Positions 9,541 through 19,373 are shown, counted from the stretch's first letter. The stretch is 64,000 bases of DNA from Chitinophaga oryziterrae (GCF_009758125.1 NZ_WRXO01000001.1:744001-808000); one strand, 5' to 3'. The notes: generated from the letters alone by a model not told the origin. Numbers and translations are program-made.

Positions 9541-9778
9541 AACAATGAAAAAAAATAACACCACTTAATAAATAATCATCTTCAGGATGATCAACCAATT
9601 CTTGCCTAAAAGGCGAGCAGGATTTGTATTGCTCATTTTTTAATTCTATAAAACAAAAACAATGAAAAAATAGCTCTACTTAATTAAATAATCATTTCAG
9701 AATACTCAACCAAATTCTTGCCTAAAAGGCGAGCTGACATCGTATTGCTCATTAAATACTATAAAACAGAAAAACAGG
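9541..9778 (+). repeat. Tandem duplication II, two diverged copies of about 118 bp
   Basis: Copy A is 9541-9657 and copy B is 9658-9778. Shared blocks in order are AACAATGAAAAAA, ACTTAAT, AATAATCAT, TCAACCAA, TTCTTGCCTAAAAGGCGAGC, TATTGCTCATT and CTATAAAAC. A third copy seems to begin at 9779 (AACAATGATGAAA) and runs into the small ORF before susC. The GCCTAAAAGGC stretch in each copy can form a small hairpin. Confidence 0.8.
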
Positions 9779-9782
9779 AACA

Positions 9783-9878
9783 ATGATGAAATGTAGGACC
9801 AATCCGGAGCTCTTTGCCCGTGAATCAGAGAGAGTGCAAGGCGCTCGTTTATTTTCAAACCAAAAACTAAATCGATAA
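9783..9878 (+). CDS. 31-codon upstream ORF overlapping the susC start (TAATG)
   Basis: An ATG at 9783 (second ATG in frame at 9786) opens 31 sense codons ending in TAA at 9876-9878, whose last A is the first base of the SusC ATG. The peptide has no signal sequence, is rich in Arg, Glu and Asn, and contains one Cys. Its start context AACAATG matches the start of each copy of the tandem duplication just upstream, where the frames close after 7 and 3 codons. Translational coupling to susC is inferred from the overlap; I do not recognise a family. Confidence 0.4.
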   Translation: MMKCRTNPELFARESERVQGARLFSNQKLNR

Positions 9879-12800
9879 TGAGACAACTTCGTTTGCTGGT
9901 TATTGCGCTGCTACTGTCTTCAGTAGCATTTGCCCAAACAAGACAGTTGAAAGGAACTGTCAAAGATGCAAAATCAGGGGCACCACTTCCAGGTGTAACT
10001 ATTTTGGCTAAAGGAAAGAATCTCGCTACAGTTTCAGGTAATGATGGTTCTTTCACATTAAATGCCCCCTTGGGTGTTTTTACATTGCAGGTTTCACTTG
10101 TAGGATATGGTACTAAATCTATGCAGGTTACTGCCGATCAATCTTCACTCGATCTGTTGATGGACGAATCTGCCACTCAATTGGGAGAGTTGGTGGTAAC
10201 GGCATTGGGTATTACTAAAGATGTAGGTAAAGTAGGTTACTCTGTTTCTAAAATTGATGGATCACTGATGACTCAGGCAAGGGAAAGTAACGTAGCACTT
10301 TCTCTCGGAGGCCGTATTGCCGGTGTGAGTGTGCATGGTTCAAGCGGCGGTCCGGGTTCATCAGCCCGTATCCTGTTAAGAGGTATGCCAAGTATGAACC
10401 AGGCAGGTTCTCCGTTATTTGTAATTAACGGTGTACCTATGGACAATACACAGCGTGGTGCTGCTGGTGAGTGGGGTGGTGCTGATGCCGGTGATGGTAT
10501 CGGTAATATCAATCCGGATGATATCGAAAGCATGACTGTACTGAAAGGTCAGGCAGCATCTGCTTTATATGGTGCAAGAGCAGCTAACGGTGTTATCCAG
10601 ATCACTACCAAGTCTGGTAAAAAAGGTGCTTTCACTGTTGAGTATAACATGAACTACGCAATAGATAAAGCGATAGATTATACAGATTACCAGTATACAT
10701 ATGGTCAGGGCCTGAACGGTGTGAAACCAGTGAATGCTGCAGATGCACAGGGAGCTGCAAGGTTTGCTTTCGGTGGCAAAATGGATGGTTCTTCCTTTAC
10801 CCAGTTTGATGGTAAATCTTATGCTTACTCTCCTTATAAAAAGAATATTGCTAATTTCTATAGAAAAGGGCCTTCTTTCACTAATACAGTCTCTGTATCC
10901 GGTGGCGGAGAAAAAGGTACTTTCCGTTTGTCAATGTCGAACCTGGACAACCAGTCTATTGTTCGTAACAGTGGTCTTACCAGGAAAAGCATCAACCTGA
11001 ATGTGGATCAGAAAATCACTGACAAGTTGAATGTGAAGGTAATGGCAAACTATGTGGATGAACAGCAACAGAATAAACCACAGTTGAGTGACGGACCGCT
11101 GAACGCAAATAATGGATTGTTCCTCGCTCCTAACATTAACGAAGACATCCTGAAGCCAGGTTTCAACCCAGCGACTGGTCGTGAAATAGTATTCAGTGAT
11201 GATAACTATGTTACCAACCCATGGTTCGTAATAAATAAGTATGTAAATAATATCAGCAGGAAACGCTTTATCAGTGCGATTACTGCACGTTATGACCTTA
11301 CAAGCTGGTTATATGCACAGGGACGTTTAGGATATGATCTGTCAAACGACCGTATTTTAAAAATTGAGCCTTCCGGAACTGATTATACTTTTGGTTCTAC
11401 TTATCCGGGCCATTCAGGTAGCATTAACATGCAGACGATTCAGTATTACCAGTTAAACGGTGACTTTTTCCTGGGTTCCAGTACTAAGCTGACTGAAGAC
11501 CTTCATCTGGATGTTGTAGCAGGTGCTAACATTCTGAAGAATGGATTTGATAATGTTACCATCAGTGGTGGTCCTTTCATTATTGATAATTTTTATACAC
11601 CTTCCAACGTGTATTCCTATAACAGGAATTATGATTATTATAAGAAAGAATCTCATTCCGGGTATTACACAGTGGATCTGAGTTATAAAAACTTCCTCAC
11701 ATTAAATACTACAGGCAGGTATGATGCATTCTCTACTCTTGCAGGTGTTGGAATACCAAGCAGTCAGACACACATATTTACGCCATCTGTATCAGGTAGC
11801 TTTATATTCTCCGAAGTAGCACATATACCTCATATGAGTTATGGTAAGGTACGTGCTTCTTATGCACAAACAAGTGGTGAACCTGCTGATGCTTACAAAA
11901 CTTCTGTTTATTATTCTCTGGAAGGTACCGTTAATGGTTATCCTACTGCCAGATTCAGCAATTCTTTACCAAGTGGTATTTTGAAACCATTCAAGGTGAA
12001 AGAAATAGAAGTAGGTGCGGAAGTAAAATTCTTTGATAACCGTTTAGGATTGGATATCGCCTACTTTGACCGCAAAACAAGGAATGAAATTATGCAGTCT
12101 TCTTTCAGTACTTCAACTGGTTATTCCCAGGGATATGTACCTACCGGTAGTACCCAGAATAAAGGTTTGGAAGTATTGCTGACCGGTACTCCTGTACAGT
12201 CAAAAGACTTTGGATGGAATGTTTCCTTTAACCTTACTTCAGTGAAGAATAAGATCCTGGAAACCGATCAGAATGGTAATACCGTAAGCCAGGGTACTTA
12301 CCGTGCTGCTCCCGGATCCGGTGTAACCGCATTCGTGAAAGGTATGGCAGGTCCACAGATCCAGGCATATGATTACTCTTATAATGCAAAAGGTGAGATG
12401 ATTGTAGCGAGTGGTTTACCTGTGAGAGGTGCACTGAAAAACTGGGGTTCTGTATTACCTACTTTGTATGGTGGTCTGAACAATGATTTTAACTACAAAG
12501 GGTTTAATCTGTCTTTCCTGATCGATTATAACTATGGTAATAAAATCCTTTCCGCAACCCAGGCATACACCATTTTACGTGGTCTGAATAAATCAACACT
12601 GGTAGGCAGGGATGCAAATGCGATAACTGTAGGTGTAAATGCAGATGGTACCACAAATACTACAGCTGTTACGCCAAAAGCATACTTCCAGCAGGTTGCA
12701 ACCGGTATCACATCTACAAGTGTGCTGAACGGAGATTACATCAAGTTACGTCAGGTGACACTTGGCTATACTATTTCTGAAAAAGTATTGTCAGGTTTAC

Positions 12801-12982
12801 CATTGATACGCAGTGCCCAGATTTCCCTGGTTGGACGTAACCTCTGGACAATCATGAAACATTCAGATAACATCGATCCTGAAGCAGGATTCTCTACCCT
12901 GGTTAGATATGCAGGTATCGAAGGTACAAGTGTTCCTTCTACCAGGACTTATGGAGTGAACGTTAATATCAAATTTAAATAA
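9878..12982 (+). CDS. SusC/RagA TonB-dependent receptor (no STN domain)
   Basis: This is an outer-membrane TonB-dependent transporter of 1034 residues. A signal peptide (MRQLRLLVIALLLSSVAFAQ) is followed directly by the carboxypeptidase-regulatory-like domain (LKGTVKDAKSGAPLPGVTIL), the box LGELVVTALGI, the plug (LGGRIAGVSV, LFVINGVPMDNT, SMTVLKGQAASALYGARAA) and the barrel, ending in the aromatic-poor strand YGVNVNIKFK. Unlike the receptor at 2.3-5.7 kb it lacks an STN domain and has no sigma/FecR genes nearby, so control probably lies in the long upstream leader. SusD follows 8 bases downstream. The substrate is unknown. Confidence 0.93.
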   Translation: MRQLRLLVIALLLSSVAFAQTRQLKGTVKDAKSGAPLPGVTILAKGKNLATVSGNDGSFTLNAPLGVFTLQVSLVGYGTKSMQVTADQSSLDLLMDESATQLGELVVTALGITKDVGKVGYSVSKIDGSLMTQARESNVALSLGGRIAGVSVHGSSGGPGSSARILLRGMPSMNQAGSPLFVINGVPMDNTQRGAAGEWGGADAGDGIGNINPDDIESMTVLKGQAASALYGARAANGVIQITTKSGKKGAFTVEYNMNYAIDKAIDYTDYQYTYGQGLNGVKPVNAADAQGAARFAFGGKMDGSSFTQFDGKSYAYSPYKKNIANFYRKGPSFTNTVSVSGGGEKGTFRLSMSNLDNQSIVRNSGLTRKSINLNVDQKITDKLNVKVMANYVDEQQQNKPQLSDGPLNANNGLFLAPNINEDILKPGFNPATGREIVFSDDNYVTNPWFVINKYVNNISRKRFISAITARYDLTSWLYAQGRLGYDLSNDRILKIEPSGTDYTFGSTYPGHSGSINMQTIQYYQLNGDFFLGSSTKLTEDLHLDVVAGANILKNGFDNVTISGGPFIIDNFYTPSNVYSYNRNYDYYKKESHSGYYTVDLSYKNFLTLNTTGRYDAFSTLAGVGIPSSQTHIFTPSVSGSFIFSEVAHIPHMSYGKVRASYAQTSGEPADAYKTSVYYSLEGTVNGYPTARFSNSLPSGILKPFKVKEIEVGAEVKFFDNRLGLDIAYFDRKTRNEIMQSSFSTSTGYSQGYVPTGSTQNKGLEVLLTGTPVQSKDFGWNVSFNLTSVKNKILETDQNGNTVSQGTYRAAPGSGVTAFVKGMAGPQIQAYDYSYNAKGEMIVASGLPVRGALKNWGSVLPTLYGGLNNDFNYKGFNLSFLIDYNYGNKILSATQAYTILRGLNKSTLVGRDANAITVGVNADGTTNTTAVTPKAYFQQVATGITSTSVLNGDYIKLRQVTLGYTISEKVLSGLPLIRSAQISLVGRNLWTIMKHSDNIDPEAGFSTLVRYAGIEGTSVPSTRTYGVNVNIKFK

Positions 12983-12990
12983 GTATAGAC

Positions 12991-14604
12991 ATGAAAAAAA
13001 TACTCTTATATATTGGTATTGCTTCTGCTCTTCTACAGGTGGGATGTACCAAAGATTTTAATGCAATTAATACGGATCCAAAGGCAACCAGTGCAGATCT
13101 GCTCGATCCGAATTACCTGATCACAAGTGGTCAGATGGCTTTTTCTTCACAGGGATATAATTTATTCCTGTTCTCCAGTATGTGGGCGCAAACACTGGCT
13201 TCCACTTCTTCTCTGCAGTCCAACTATTTGTCCAACCCGGATAAATACGTGGCATCAGGGTCTACCCCCGATTACCAGGGCCGTATATGGAATACTGATT
13301 ATGGTGCTACTGACCAGTACTATACCGGTGCAGGTAACCTGGTAGCTGAAGCGATCAAGTTAACTTCAGCTGATGCTACCAAGGCAAATGTAACTGCTGT
13401 TAGTACAATCATGAAACTGATGATCATGCAGCAGGTAACAGATGTGTATGGAGACGTTCCATATTCCCAGGCTTTCCAGGGAAAAGAAGGGATCACACTG
13501 CCCGTATACGATAAACAACAGGATATCTATAATTCCTTCTTTACAGAACTGACTGCTGCTATCGCTATGTTAGATGCAAGTAAAACAGTAGCTACCGGTG
13601 ATATGTATTATAAAGGAGATGTTGCCAAATGGAAGAAGTTCGGTTATTCGTTAATGTTACGCATGGCTATGCGCTTAACTAAAATAGATGCCACCACTGC
13701 ACAGAAATGGGCAGAGGCAGCTGCTGCCGGTGGAACTTTCGCAAGTAATGCTGATAATGCAGTGCTGGCTGTGCAAAATTCCAACGGACATGATAATGCA
13801 CAGAACAGGGTATATGGTGTAGATATTTATCAGACAAAATGGAGTAGAACATTGATCAATTATCTTAGAAAGAATAACGATCCCAGATTGACTGTATGCG
13901 CGGAAATATCTACTGATGCAGAAACAAACGGAAATGCTGTTGCTGGTATCGTAGATTCGTCTAAACAAATTGGTATGCCCAATGGGTTTGACCTGAATGG
14001 TAGCACAACAGATATCAGTAATCTGCTTACTAATCCTACTTATCCGGGTGCTACTACCGGTAGCCCGATTGGCAAATATTCCCGTCCACGTTACACGGTA
14101 TACGCTAATACCAATGCTCCCATTTTTGTACTGACTTATGCAGAAACAGAACTGATGCTGGCTGAAGCTGCTGCAAGAGGATGGAATGTGGGTAGTACTG
14201 CTGCAGTACATTATGCAAATGGTGTAATGGCAGCGCAGACCGAATTGGCCTCACTTGGTACAGATCTTACGATTTCCTCTGCAACTGCTACGGCTTTTGC
14301 GGCTGCACATCCGTTGGATATAAGTTCTACTACTGCTTCCCTGAAACAGATCAATGAGCAATACTGGGCTACTACCGGACTGGCGTTTAATTATATTGAG
14401 TCATACCTTAACTGGAAAAGATCAGATTATCCCGTACTGACTCCGGTAGTATACTCTGGTAATTTCTCCAATGGTACTATTCCGAGAAGGCAGCCTTATC
14501 CACCATCAGAAGCGACGCTTAACACTGTAAACTACAATACTGCTGTAGGCCGTTTATCCGGTGGTGATACATGGACTTCCAGAATATGGTGGGATGCACA
14601 ATAA
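12991..14604 (+). CDS. SusD/RagB-type outer-membrane lipoprotein (SusD-like_2 family)
   Basis: This is the partner lipoprotein of the preceding SusC, 537 residues. The signal peptide ends LLQVGC with the lipidated Cys at residue 19, then TKDFNAINTDPKATSADL, a hallmark of the SusD-like_2 branch. MQQVTDVYGDVPYSQAFQG near residue 150 and KWKKFGYSLMLRMAMRL near residue 215 match conserved helices, and the protein ends SRIWWDAQ, like the other SusD in this window. It lies 8 bases after susC. A strong hairpin terminator follows, so the two downstream genes may be expressed at a lower level or separately. Confidence 0.93.
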   Translation: MKKILLYIGIASALLQVGCTKDFNAINTDPKATSADLLDPNYLITSGQMAFSSQGYNLFLFSSMWAQTLASTSSLQSNYLSNPDKYVASGSTPDYQGRIWNTDYGATDQYYTGAGNLVAEAIKLTSADATKANVTAVSTIMKLMIMQQVTDVYGDVPYSQAFQGKEGITLPVYDKQQDIYNSFFTELTAAIAMLDASKTVATGDMYYKGDVAKWKKFGYSLMLRMAMRLTKIDATTAQKWAEAAAAGGTFASNADNAVLAVQNSNGHDNAQNRVYGVDIYQTKWSRTLINYLRKNNDPRLTVCAEISTDAETNGNAVAGIVDSSKQIGMPNGFDLNGSTTDISNLLTNPTYPGATTGSPIGKYSRPRYTVYANTNAPIFVLTYAETELMLAEAAARGWNVGSTAAVHYANGVMAAQTELASLGTDLTISSATATAFAAAHPLDISSTTASLKQINEQYWATTGLAFNYIESYLNWKRSDYPVLTPVVYSGNFSNGTIPRRQPYPPSEATLNTVNYNTAVGRLSGGDTWTSRIWWDAQ

Positions 14605-14639
14605 ATAATTTGTAAGAGCTTTTTGACTATTGAACATGT

Positions 14640-14685
14640 GTAAAAGTTAATGTGGCTTCGGCTGCATTAACTTTTACCTTTTTGC
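14640..14685 (+). terminator. Intrinsic terminator after susD with UUCG tetraloop
   Basis: A 17-bp stem (14640-14656 with 14661-14677, two G-T wobbles) is closed by a C-TTCG-G tetraloop and followed by CCTTTTT. It separates susCD from the FG-GAP gene. Confidence 0.8.
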
Positions 14686-14726
14686 CTTCTCCTTTTGTAG
14701 TGCGTTTCTAAAAAAAACTTCCTTCA

Positions 14727-17700
14727 ATGAATTGTTCCACTACCACAACACGATTACTTATTTTACTGCTGTTCATCTTTCCCGGTATCACTACAGCACA
14801 AGCGCTTTTTCAGTTACTCCCCTCCAAAACAACAAATGTAAAGTTCAGTAACACACTCAATGAGACAGAAAAACTCAATGTACTGGCTTACGAATATTTC
14901 TATAACGGCGGCGGCGTTGCCGTAGGCGATATTAATAATGACGGCTTGCAGGACCTTTATTTCACCGCCAATATGATGCCCGATAAGTTATATCTCAACA
15001 TGGGCAACATGAAATTTAAAGACATTACCAAAGAGGCCGGTAAAGGCCTTGAAGGCAAACAGGGCGGCTGGAAAACAGGGGTAACAATGGCGGATGTGAA
15101 TGGGGATGGCTTGCTGGATATTTACGTATGTTACTCCGGCAAATTCAGTGATGAACTGCGCAGAAACCAATTGTTCATCAATAAAGGCAACGCGAAGTTT
15201 GAAGAAAAAGCAGCAGCCTATGGTTTGGACGATCCGGGATATAGCACTAATGCGGTGTTCTTTGATTACGATAATGACGGTGACCTGGACATGTTCCTGC
15301 TAAACCATAATGTGAAGAAAATCGATAACATAGACTTTGCCCAGTTAAAGAATGAAACCGATTCCCTGGCCGGTAATAAATTGTACAGGAACGATAACAA
15401 TCATTTTACAGATGTATCCCGGAAAGCAGGTATTATACAAAACCCGCTCACCTTTGGACTGGGGGTGGCTATTGCGGACGTGAACCAGGATGGCTGGCAG
15501 GATATCTATGTAACCAATGATTATAACGAACCTGATTATTGTTATATCAATAATCATGATGGTACTTTTAACGAAGATTCCAAAAGCTGCTTCAGGCATC
15601 TTTCCCAGTTTTCAATGGGCGTGGACATCGCAGATTTCAACAACGATGGCTTACCGGATATCATGACCCTGGATATGCTGCCCGAAGACAACCAGCGACA
15701 GAAACTCCTGCAACTACAGGAGAGCTACGAAACCTTTGAACTGATGCAGTCACAGAACCTCTACAAGCAGTACATGCGCAACATGTTGCAGCTGAACAAC
15801 GGAGATGGTACATTCAGCGAAATAGGGCAGATGGCCGGGATATCCAATACCGACTGGAGCTGGTGCCCGCTGATAGCAGATTTTGATAACGATGGCTTTA
15901 AGGATATATTCGTTACAAACGGCTATCTCCGCGATTATACCAACAAAGATTTCCTTAAATACTGGGGTGACTATAAAGTGAAAAAGGCCATTGACCGCGA
16001 GCCTGTGAAGCTCATGGAGCTGGTTTCTTCTATGCCTTCTACCTCACTTAAAAACTACATCTTCAAAAATAAACATGACCTCACCTTCTCCAATATGCAG
16101 GCAGACTGGGGCATGAATAAATCCGGTATTTCCAGTGGCGCTGTATATGCCGATCTGGATAACGACGGAGACCTGGACCTTGTAGTGAATAACATTGATG
16201 ATGAAGCGTCCATCTATCAGAATATGAGCCGGGAGAACAATCATACTTCTTATATCGCCTTTAAATTAAAAGGGAACGGTGCTAATACCAATGCTATCGG
16301 CGCTAAAGTATATGTGTATTCAAACGGGTTGTCACAATTCCAGGAAGTAAATCCCAACAGAGGGTATCTCTCTGCTGTATCTACTCAACTGTTGTTTGGA
16401 CTGGGCAATGCTACTACCATAGATTCTGTTCGTATCATATGGCCGGATAATAAGGTGCAGCACATGAAAGGAGTGGCAGCCAACGAATTGCTGAAAGTAG
16501 ATTATGCTCCTGATGCTACCTTTACCGTTACTCCTTCTCCAAAAGGCATCTTCAGCAAAACAAATGGCATCATAGACTATAAACATACTGATAACGGCAG
16601 GAACGATTTTAAACGCCAGTTACTGATGATGTTTATGTATTCCAAAGCAGGACCTGTAATAGCAAAAGCAGATGTGAACAAGGATGGATTGGAAGATCTC
16701 TTTATCAGCGGAGATACGGAGAAGCCCGGAAAGATTTACCTGCAACAGAAAGATGGCAGTTTTGCTGCGAACGATAAAGTGACACTGGAAGATGAGACGG
16801 AGACGATGGTAGCTGATGCGGCATTCTTTGATGCGAATGGGGATGGTTTCCCTGATCTCTATCTGGCTATGGGTGGATATGGCATTATAGACCCTAATAC
16901 GCCTTCATTACAGGATCAGCTATACCTTAATGACGGAAAGGGAAACTTCTACCGTACAAAGCAGGCTTTACCCGATTTAAGTGCCAATAGTAAATCCTGT
17001 GTTCGTCCCTGTGACTTTGATAATGACGGTGATATAGACCTTTTTGTAGGGGGCCGCGTAATCCCTGGCCAGTATCCTGTAGCACCGGTTTCCTACCTGT
17101 TGGTGAATAATGGCAAAGGTCAGTTTACCGTCGCGGACGTGCCTTTTGCCAAAGCAGGTATGATCACAGATGCACAATGGTCGGACCTCGATAATGACGG
17201 CAGAAAAGATCTCGTGATCTGCGGAGAGTTTATGCCTGTAATGGTATTTGCCAATAAGGCTACCGGGTTCACAGATAAAACAGCAGCATACTTTGATCAG
17301 CCATTGGGTGGCTTCTGGTTCAGCTTATCATTGGCAGATGTAGATGGTGATGGGCATGATGATATCATCGCAGGTAATCTGGGTAATAATACACAGATCC
17401 ATGTGTCTGCAAAAGAACCTGCTGAATTATACTATGCAGATTTCGATAAGAATGGTTCTATCGATCCATTCCTGAACTTTTATATACAGGGAGTGAGTTA
17501 TCCTTTTGTTAGCCGGGATGAACTAAATGACCAGATTTATCCGATGCGCCGGAAATTCAGTTCTTATAAGAACTATGCGAATGCTACCATGAAGGAAATT
17601 ATCGCTCCGGAAGATCTTGCAAAAGCAGGTAAGCTGACGGTCAATGAAACAAGAACAATATGCCTGTTGTATAAAAACGGAAAATTTATTCCTGATCCGT

Positions 17701-18011
17701 TACCGTCACAGGCACAATTCTCTGTGGTCTCAAAAATAGTGACAGGAGATTTTGACCATGATGGTAAAGCGGACCTCTTATTGTTCGGTAATCACAGCGA
17801 TAACAGACTAAAACTGGGAAGTATAGACGCCTGTTATGGCTGTCTGCTCAAAGGCAATGGTAAAGGAGATTTCAGTTATGTTGATCAGCCGGATGCGGGT
17901 CTTTCTGTAAAGGGCGATGTGAAGTCAGCTACCGCTATCACGATTGGCGGTAAGAAGTATGTGATCGTAGGTGTTAATAATGAAGGTGTATCACTCTATA
18001 AAGAAAAGTAA
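14727..18011 (+). CDS. FG-GAP/VCBS repeat protein with ASPIC/UnbV domain
   Basis: This is a secreted or surface beta-propeller protein of 1094 residues. After a signal peptide (LLILLLFIFPGITTAQ) there are many Ca-binding FG-GAP motifs of the form DxNxDGxxD, for example DINNDGLQD, DVNGDGLLD, DYDNDGDLD, DFNNDGLPD and DLDNDGDLD. Around residue 510-590 lies an ASPIC/UnbV domain (AIGAKVYVYSNG, NPNRGYLSA, LFGLGNATTIDSVRIIWPD), and a second propeller follows. Proteins of this kind recur beside SusC/SusD in Bacteroidota, but their biochemical role is not settled. The next gene begins 3 bases after its stop, so the two form one unit. Confidence 0.88.
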   Translation: MNCSTTTTRLLILLLFIFPGITTAQALFQLLPSKTTNVKFSNTLNETEKLNVLAYEYFYNGGGVAVGDINNDGLQDLYFTANMMPDKLYLNMGNMKFKDITKEAGKGLEGKQGGWKTGVTMADVNGDGLLDIYVCYSGKFSDELRRNQLFINKGNAKFEEKAAAYGLDDPGYSTNAVFFDYDNDGDLDMFLLNHNVKKIDNIDFAQLKNETDSLAGNKLYRNDNNHFTDVSRKAGIIQNPLTFGLGVAIADVNQDGWQDIYVTNDYNEPDYCYINNHDGTFNEDSKSCFRHLSQFSMGVDIADFNNDGLPDIMTLDMLPEDNQRQKLLQLQESYETFELMQSQNLYKQYMRNMLQLNNGDGTFSEIGQMAGISNTDWSWCPLIADFDNDGFKDIFVTNGYLRDYTNKDFLKYWGDYKVKKAIDREPVKLMELVSSMPSTSLKNYIFKNKHDLTFSNMQADWGMNKSGISSGAVYADLDNDGDLDLVVNNIDDEASIYQNMSRENNHTSYIAFKLKGNGANTNAIGAKVYVYSNGLSQFQEVNPNRGYLSAVSTQLLFGLGNATTIDSVRIIWPDNKVQHMKGVAANELLKVDYAPDATFTVTPSPKGIFSKTNGIIDYKHTDNGRNDFKRQLLMMFMYSKAGPVIAKADVNKDGLEDLFISGDTEKPGKIYLQQKDGSFAANDKVTLEDETETMVADAAFFDANGDGFPDLYLAMGGYGIIDPNTPSLQDQLYLNDGKGNFYRTKQALPDLSANSKSCVRPCDFDNDGDIDLFVGGRVIPGQYPVAPVSYLLVNNGKGQFTVADVPFAKAGMITDAQWSDLDNDGRKDLVICGEFMPVMVFANKATGFTDKTAAYFDQPLGGFWFSLSLADVDGDGHDDIIAGNLGNNTQIHVSAKEPAELYYADFDKNGSIDPFLNFYIQGVSYPFVSRDELNDQIYPMRRKFSSYKNYANATMKEIIAPEDLAKAGKLTVNETRTICLLYKNGKFIPDPLPSQAQFSVVSKIVTGDFDHDGKADLLLFGNHSDNRLKLGSIDACYGCLLKGNGKGDFSYVDQPDAGLSVKGDVKSATAITIGGKKYVIVGVNNEGVSLYKEK

Positions 18012-18014
18012 ACC

Positions 18015-19352
18015 ATGAAAAGATTTATCATAGGACTATTATTATTTTGTCAGTTTGGATACGCACAGCAGAAAGAGAATCGGGGTATCGTTGATTATAT
18101 TCAGCCTTCTGTTTTTTCATTGACGATGGTGATGATGCATGATGTAATCAATCCACCGGCGGCTACCCGTTTTTATAGTTATGCCACCCTGGCTGCTTAC
18201 CAGATAGTAGCCATGAATAATAAAGACATTCCTTCGCCTAAAGGATTCATTAAATCATATCCTGTTATCACTATCAGCGATACGGTGGGTAAATATGATT
18301 ACCATGTTGCCGCGGTATATGCTATTCTGGAAGCCGGTAAACAATTATTGCCTTCCGGTTTTATGCTGCAACAGGATGAGGAAAAACTGATAGCGTTATT
18401 TAAGAAAGATAAAGTACCTGATAGTATCATTAAACATTCTGTGGCTGCAGCTACAGAGGTAGCTGCACAGATTGTGAAATGGTCTAAAGGAGATGGTTAT
18501 GGTAAGTTAAGTACCCGTTTACGTTATACTCCGTTAAAAGGAGACGCATACTGGTATCCTACTCCGCCTGCCTACATGGATGCGGTAGAGCCACACTGGC
18601 GTACCATCAGGCCTATGATCATTGATTCCTGTAATCAGTATCCGGCTTTGCCACCTACACCGTTCAGCAAAGATACCAGCAGTGATTTTTATAAGTTAAA
18701 CATGGAAGTATATCGTACCAGTGCCGCACTGAAAGATAACCAGGAATATCTGAACATTGCTTCCTTCTGGGATTGTAATCCTTTTGCAGTAAGCACTTAT
18801 GGTCATATGGCCATTGGTTTTAAGAAGATTACGCCAGGTGGTCACTGGATGAATGTAACAGGGATCGCTGCACGAAAAGCAAACCTTGATTTTGATCATA
18901 CCATCATCTTACATGCTATCTCTGCTACTACCATGATGGATGCTTTTATTGCCTGCTGGGATACGAAATATTCCACTAACCGTGTTCGTCCTGAAACGTT
19001 CATCCAGAAGAATATTGATGCTAAATGGAAGCCACTGCTGCAAACACCCCCATTCCCTGAGTATGTGAGCGGACATAGTATTGCATCTACTGCGGAATCG
19101 ACCGTATTAACTTATATGCTGGGAGATAACTTCTCCTTTACTGATAATTCCGAAGAGATGTTCGAAATCCCTGCACGTTCATTTACCTCTTTTAACCAGG
19201 CTTCACAGGAAGCTGCTATTTCCCGCCTGTATGGTGGCATCCATTATCGCGATGCTATTGAGAATGGTGTAACACAGGGAAGGCAGCTGGCAGAAGGCGT
19301 GATCAAAAAATTAAAAGCAGCCGGAATTAACCCGGTTTATCCTAAAAAATAA
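18015..19352 (+). CDS. PAP2 / vanadium-dependent haloperoxidase superfamily protein
   Basis: This exported protein of 445 residues has a signal peptide (MKRFIIGLLLFCQFGYAQ). The three PAP2 motifs are present: K-x6-RP as KYSTNRVRP near residue 320, YVSGHS near residue 349, and SR-x5-H-x2-D as SRLYGGIHYRD near residue 405. The first-motif Lys and Arg, the SGH Ser-Gly-His, and the last Arg and His form a vanadate or phosphate pocket. Such proteins act as haloperoxidases or acid phosphatases; sequence alone does not separate these. It starts 3 bases after the FG-GAP gene, a pairing common near SusC/SusD. A bidirectional terminator follows. Confidence 0.85.
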   Translation: MKRFIIGLLLFCQFGYAQQKENRGIVDYIQPSVFSLTMVMMHDVINPPAATRFYSYATLAAYQIVAMNNKDIPSPKGFIKSYPVITISDTVGKYDYHVAAVYAILEAGKQLLPSGFMLQQDEEKLIALFKKDKVPDSIIKHSVAAATEVAAQIVKWSKGDGYGKLSTRLRYTPLKGDAYWYPTPPAYMDAVEPHWRTIRPMIIDSCNQYPALPPTPFSKDTSSDFYKLNMEVYRTSAALKDNQEYLNIASFWDCNPFAVSTYGHMAIGFKKITPGGHWMNVTGIAARKANLDFDHTIILHAISATTMMDAFIACWDTKYSTNRVRPETFIQKNIDAKWKPLLQTPPFPEYVSGHSIASTAESTVLTYMLGDNFSFTDNSEEMFEIPARSFTSFNQASQEAAISRLYGGIHYRDAIENGVTQGRQLAEGVIKKLKAAGINPVYPKK

Positions 19353-19373
19353 GTCTTATACCGGTATTAATAT

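Larger units (their letters stand above)
8657..9877 (+). other. AT-rich 1.2-kb gene-free leader upstream of the second susC
   Basis: No protein gene of normal size is seen here. The first 450 bases are AT-rich without clear structure. From 9172 on there are two unrelated tandem duplications (separate entries), two tiny ATG-led frames, and a 31-codon ORF that ends on the susC start. The length and duplications point to a regulatory 5' region rather than a lost gene. Confidence 0.6.

Noticed and set aside
9172..9778. CRISPR array
   Set aside because: The repeats are in two unrelated pairs of about 118 bp with no spacers of constant length and no cas genes.
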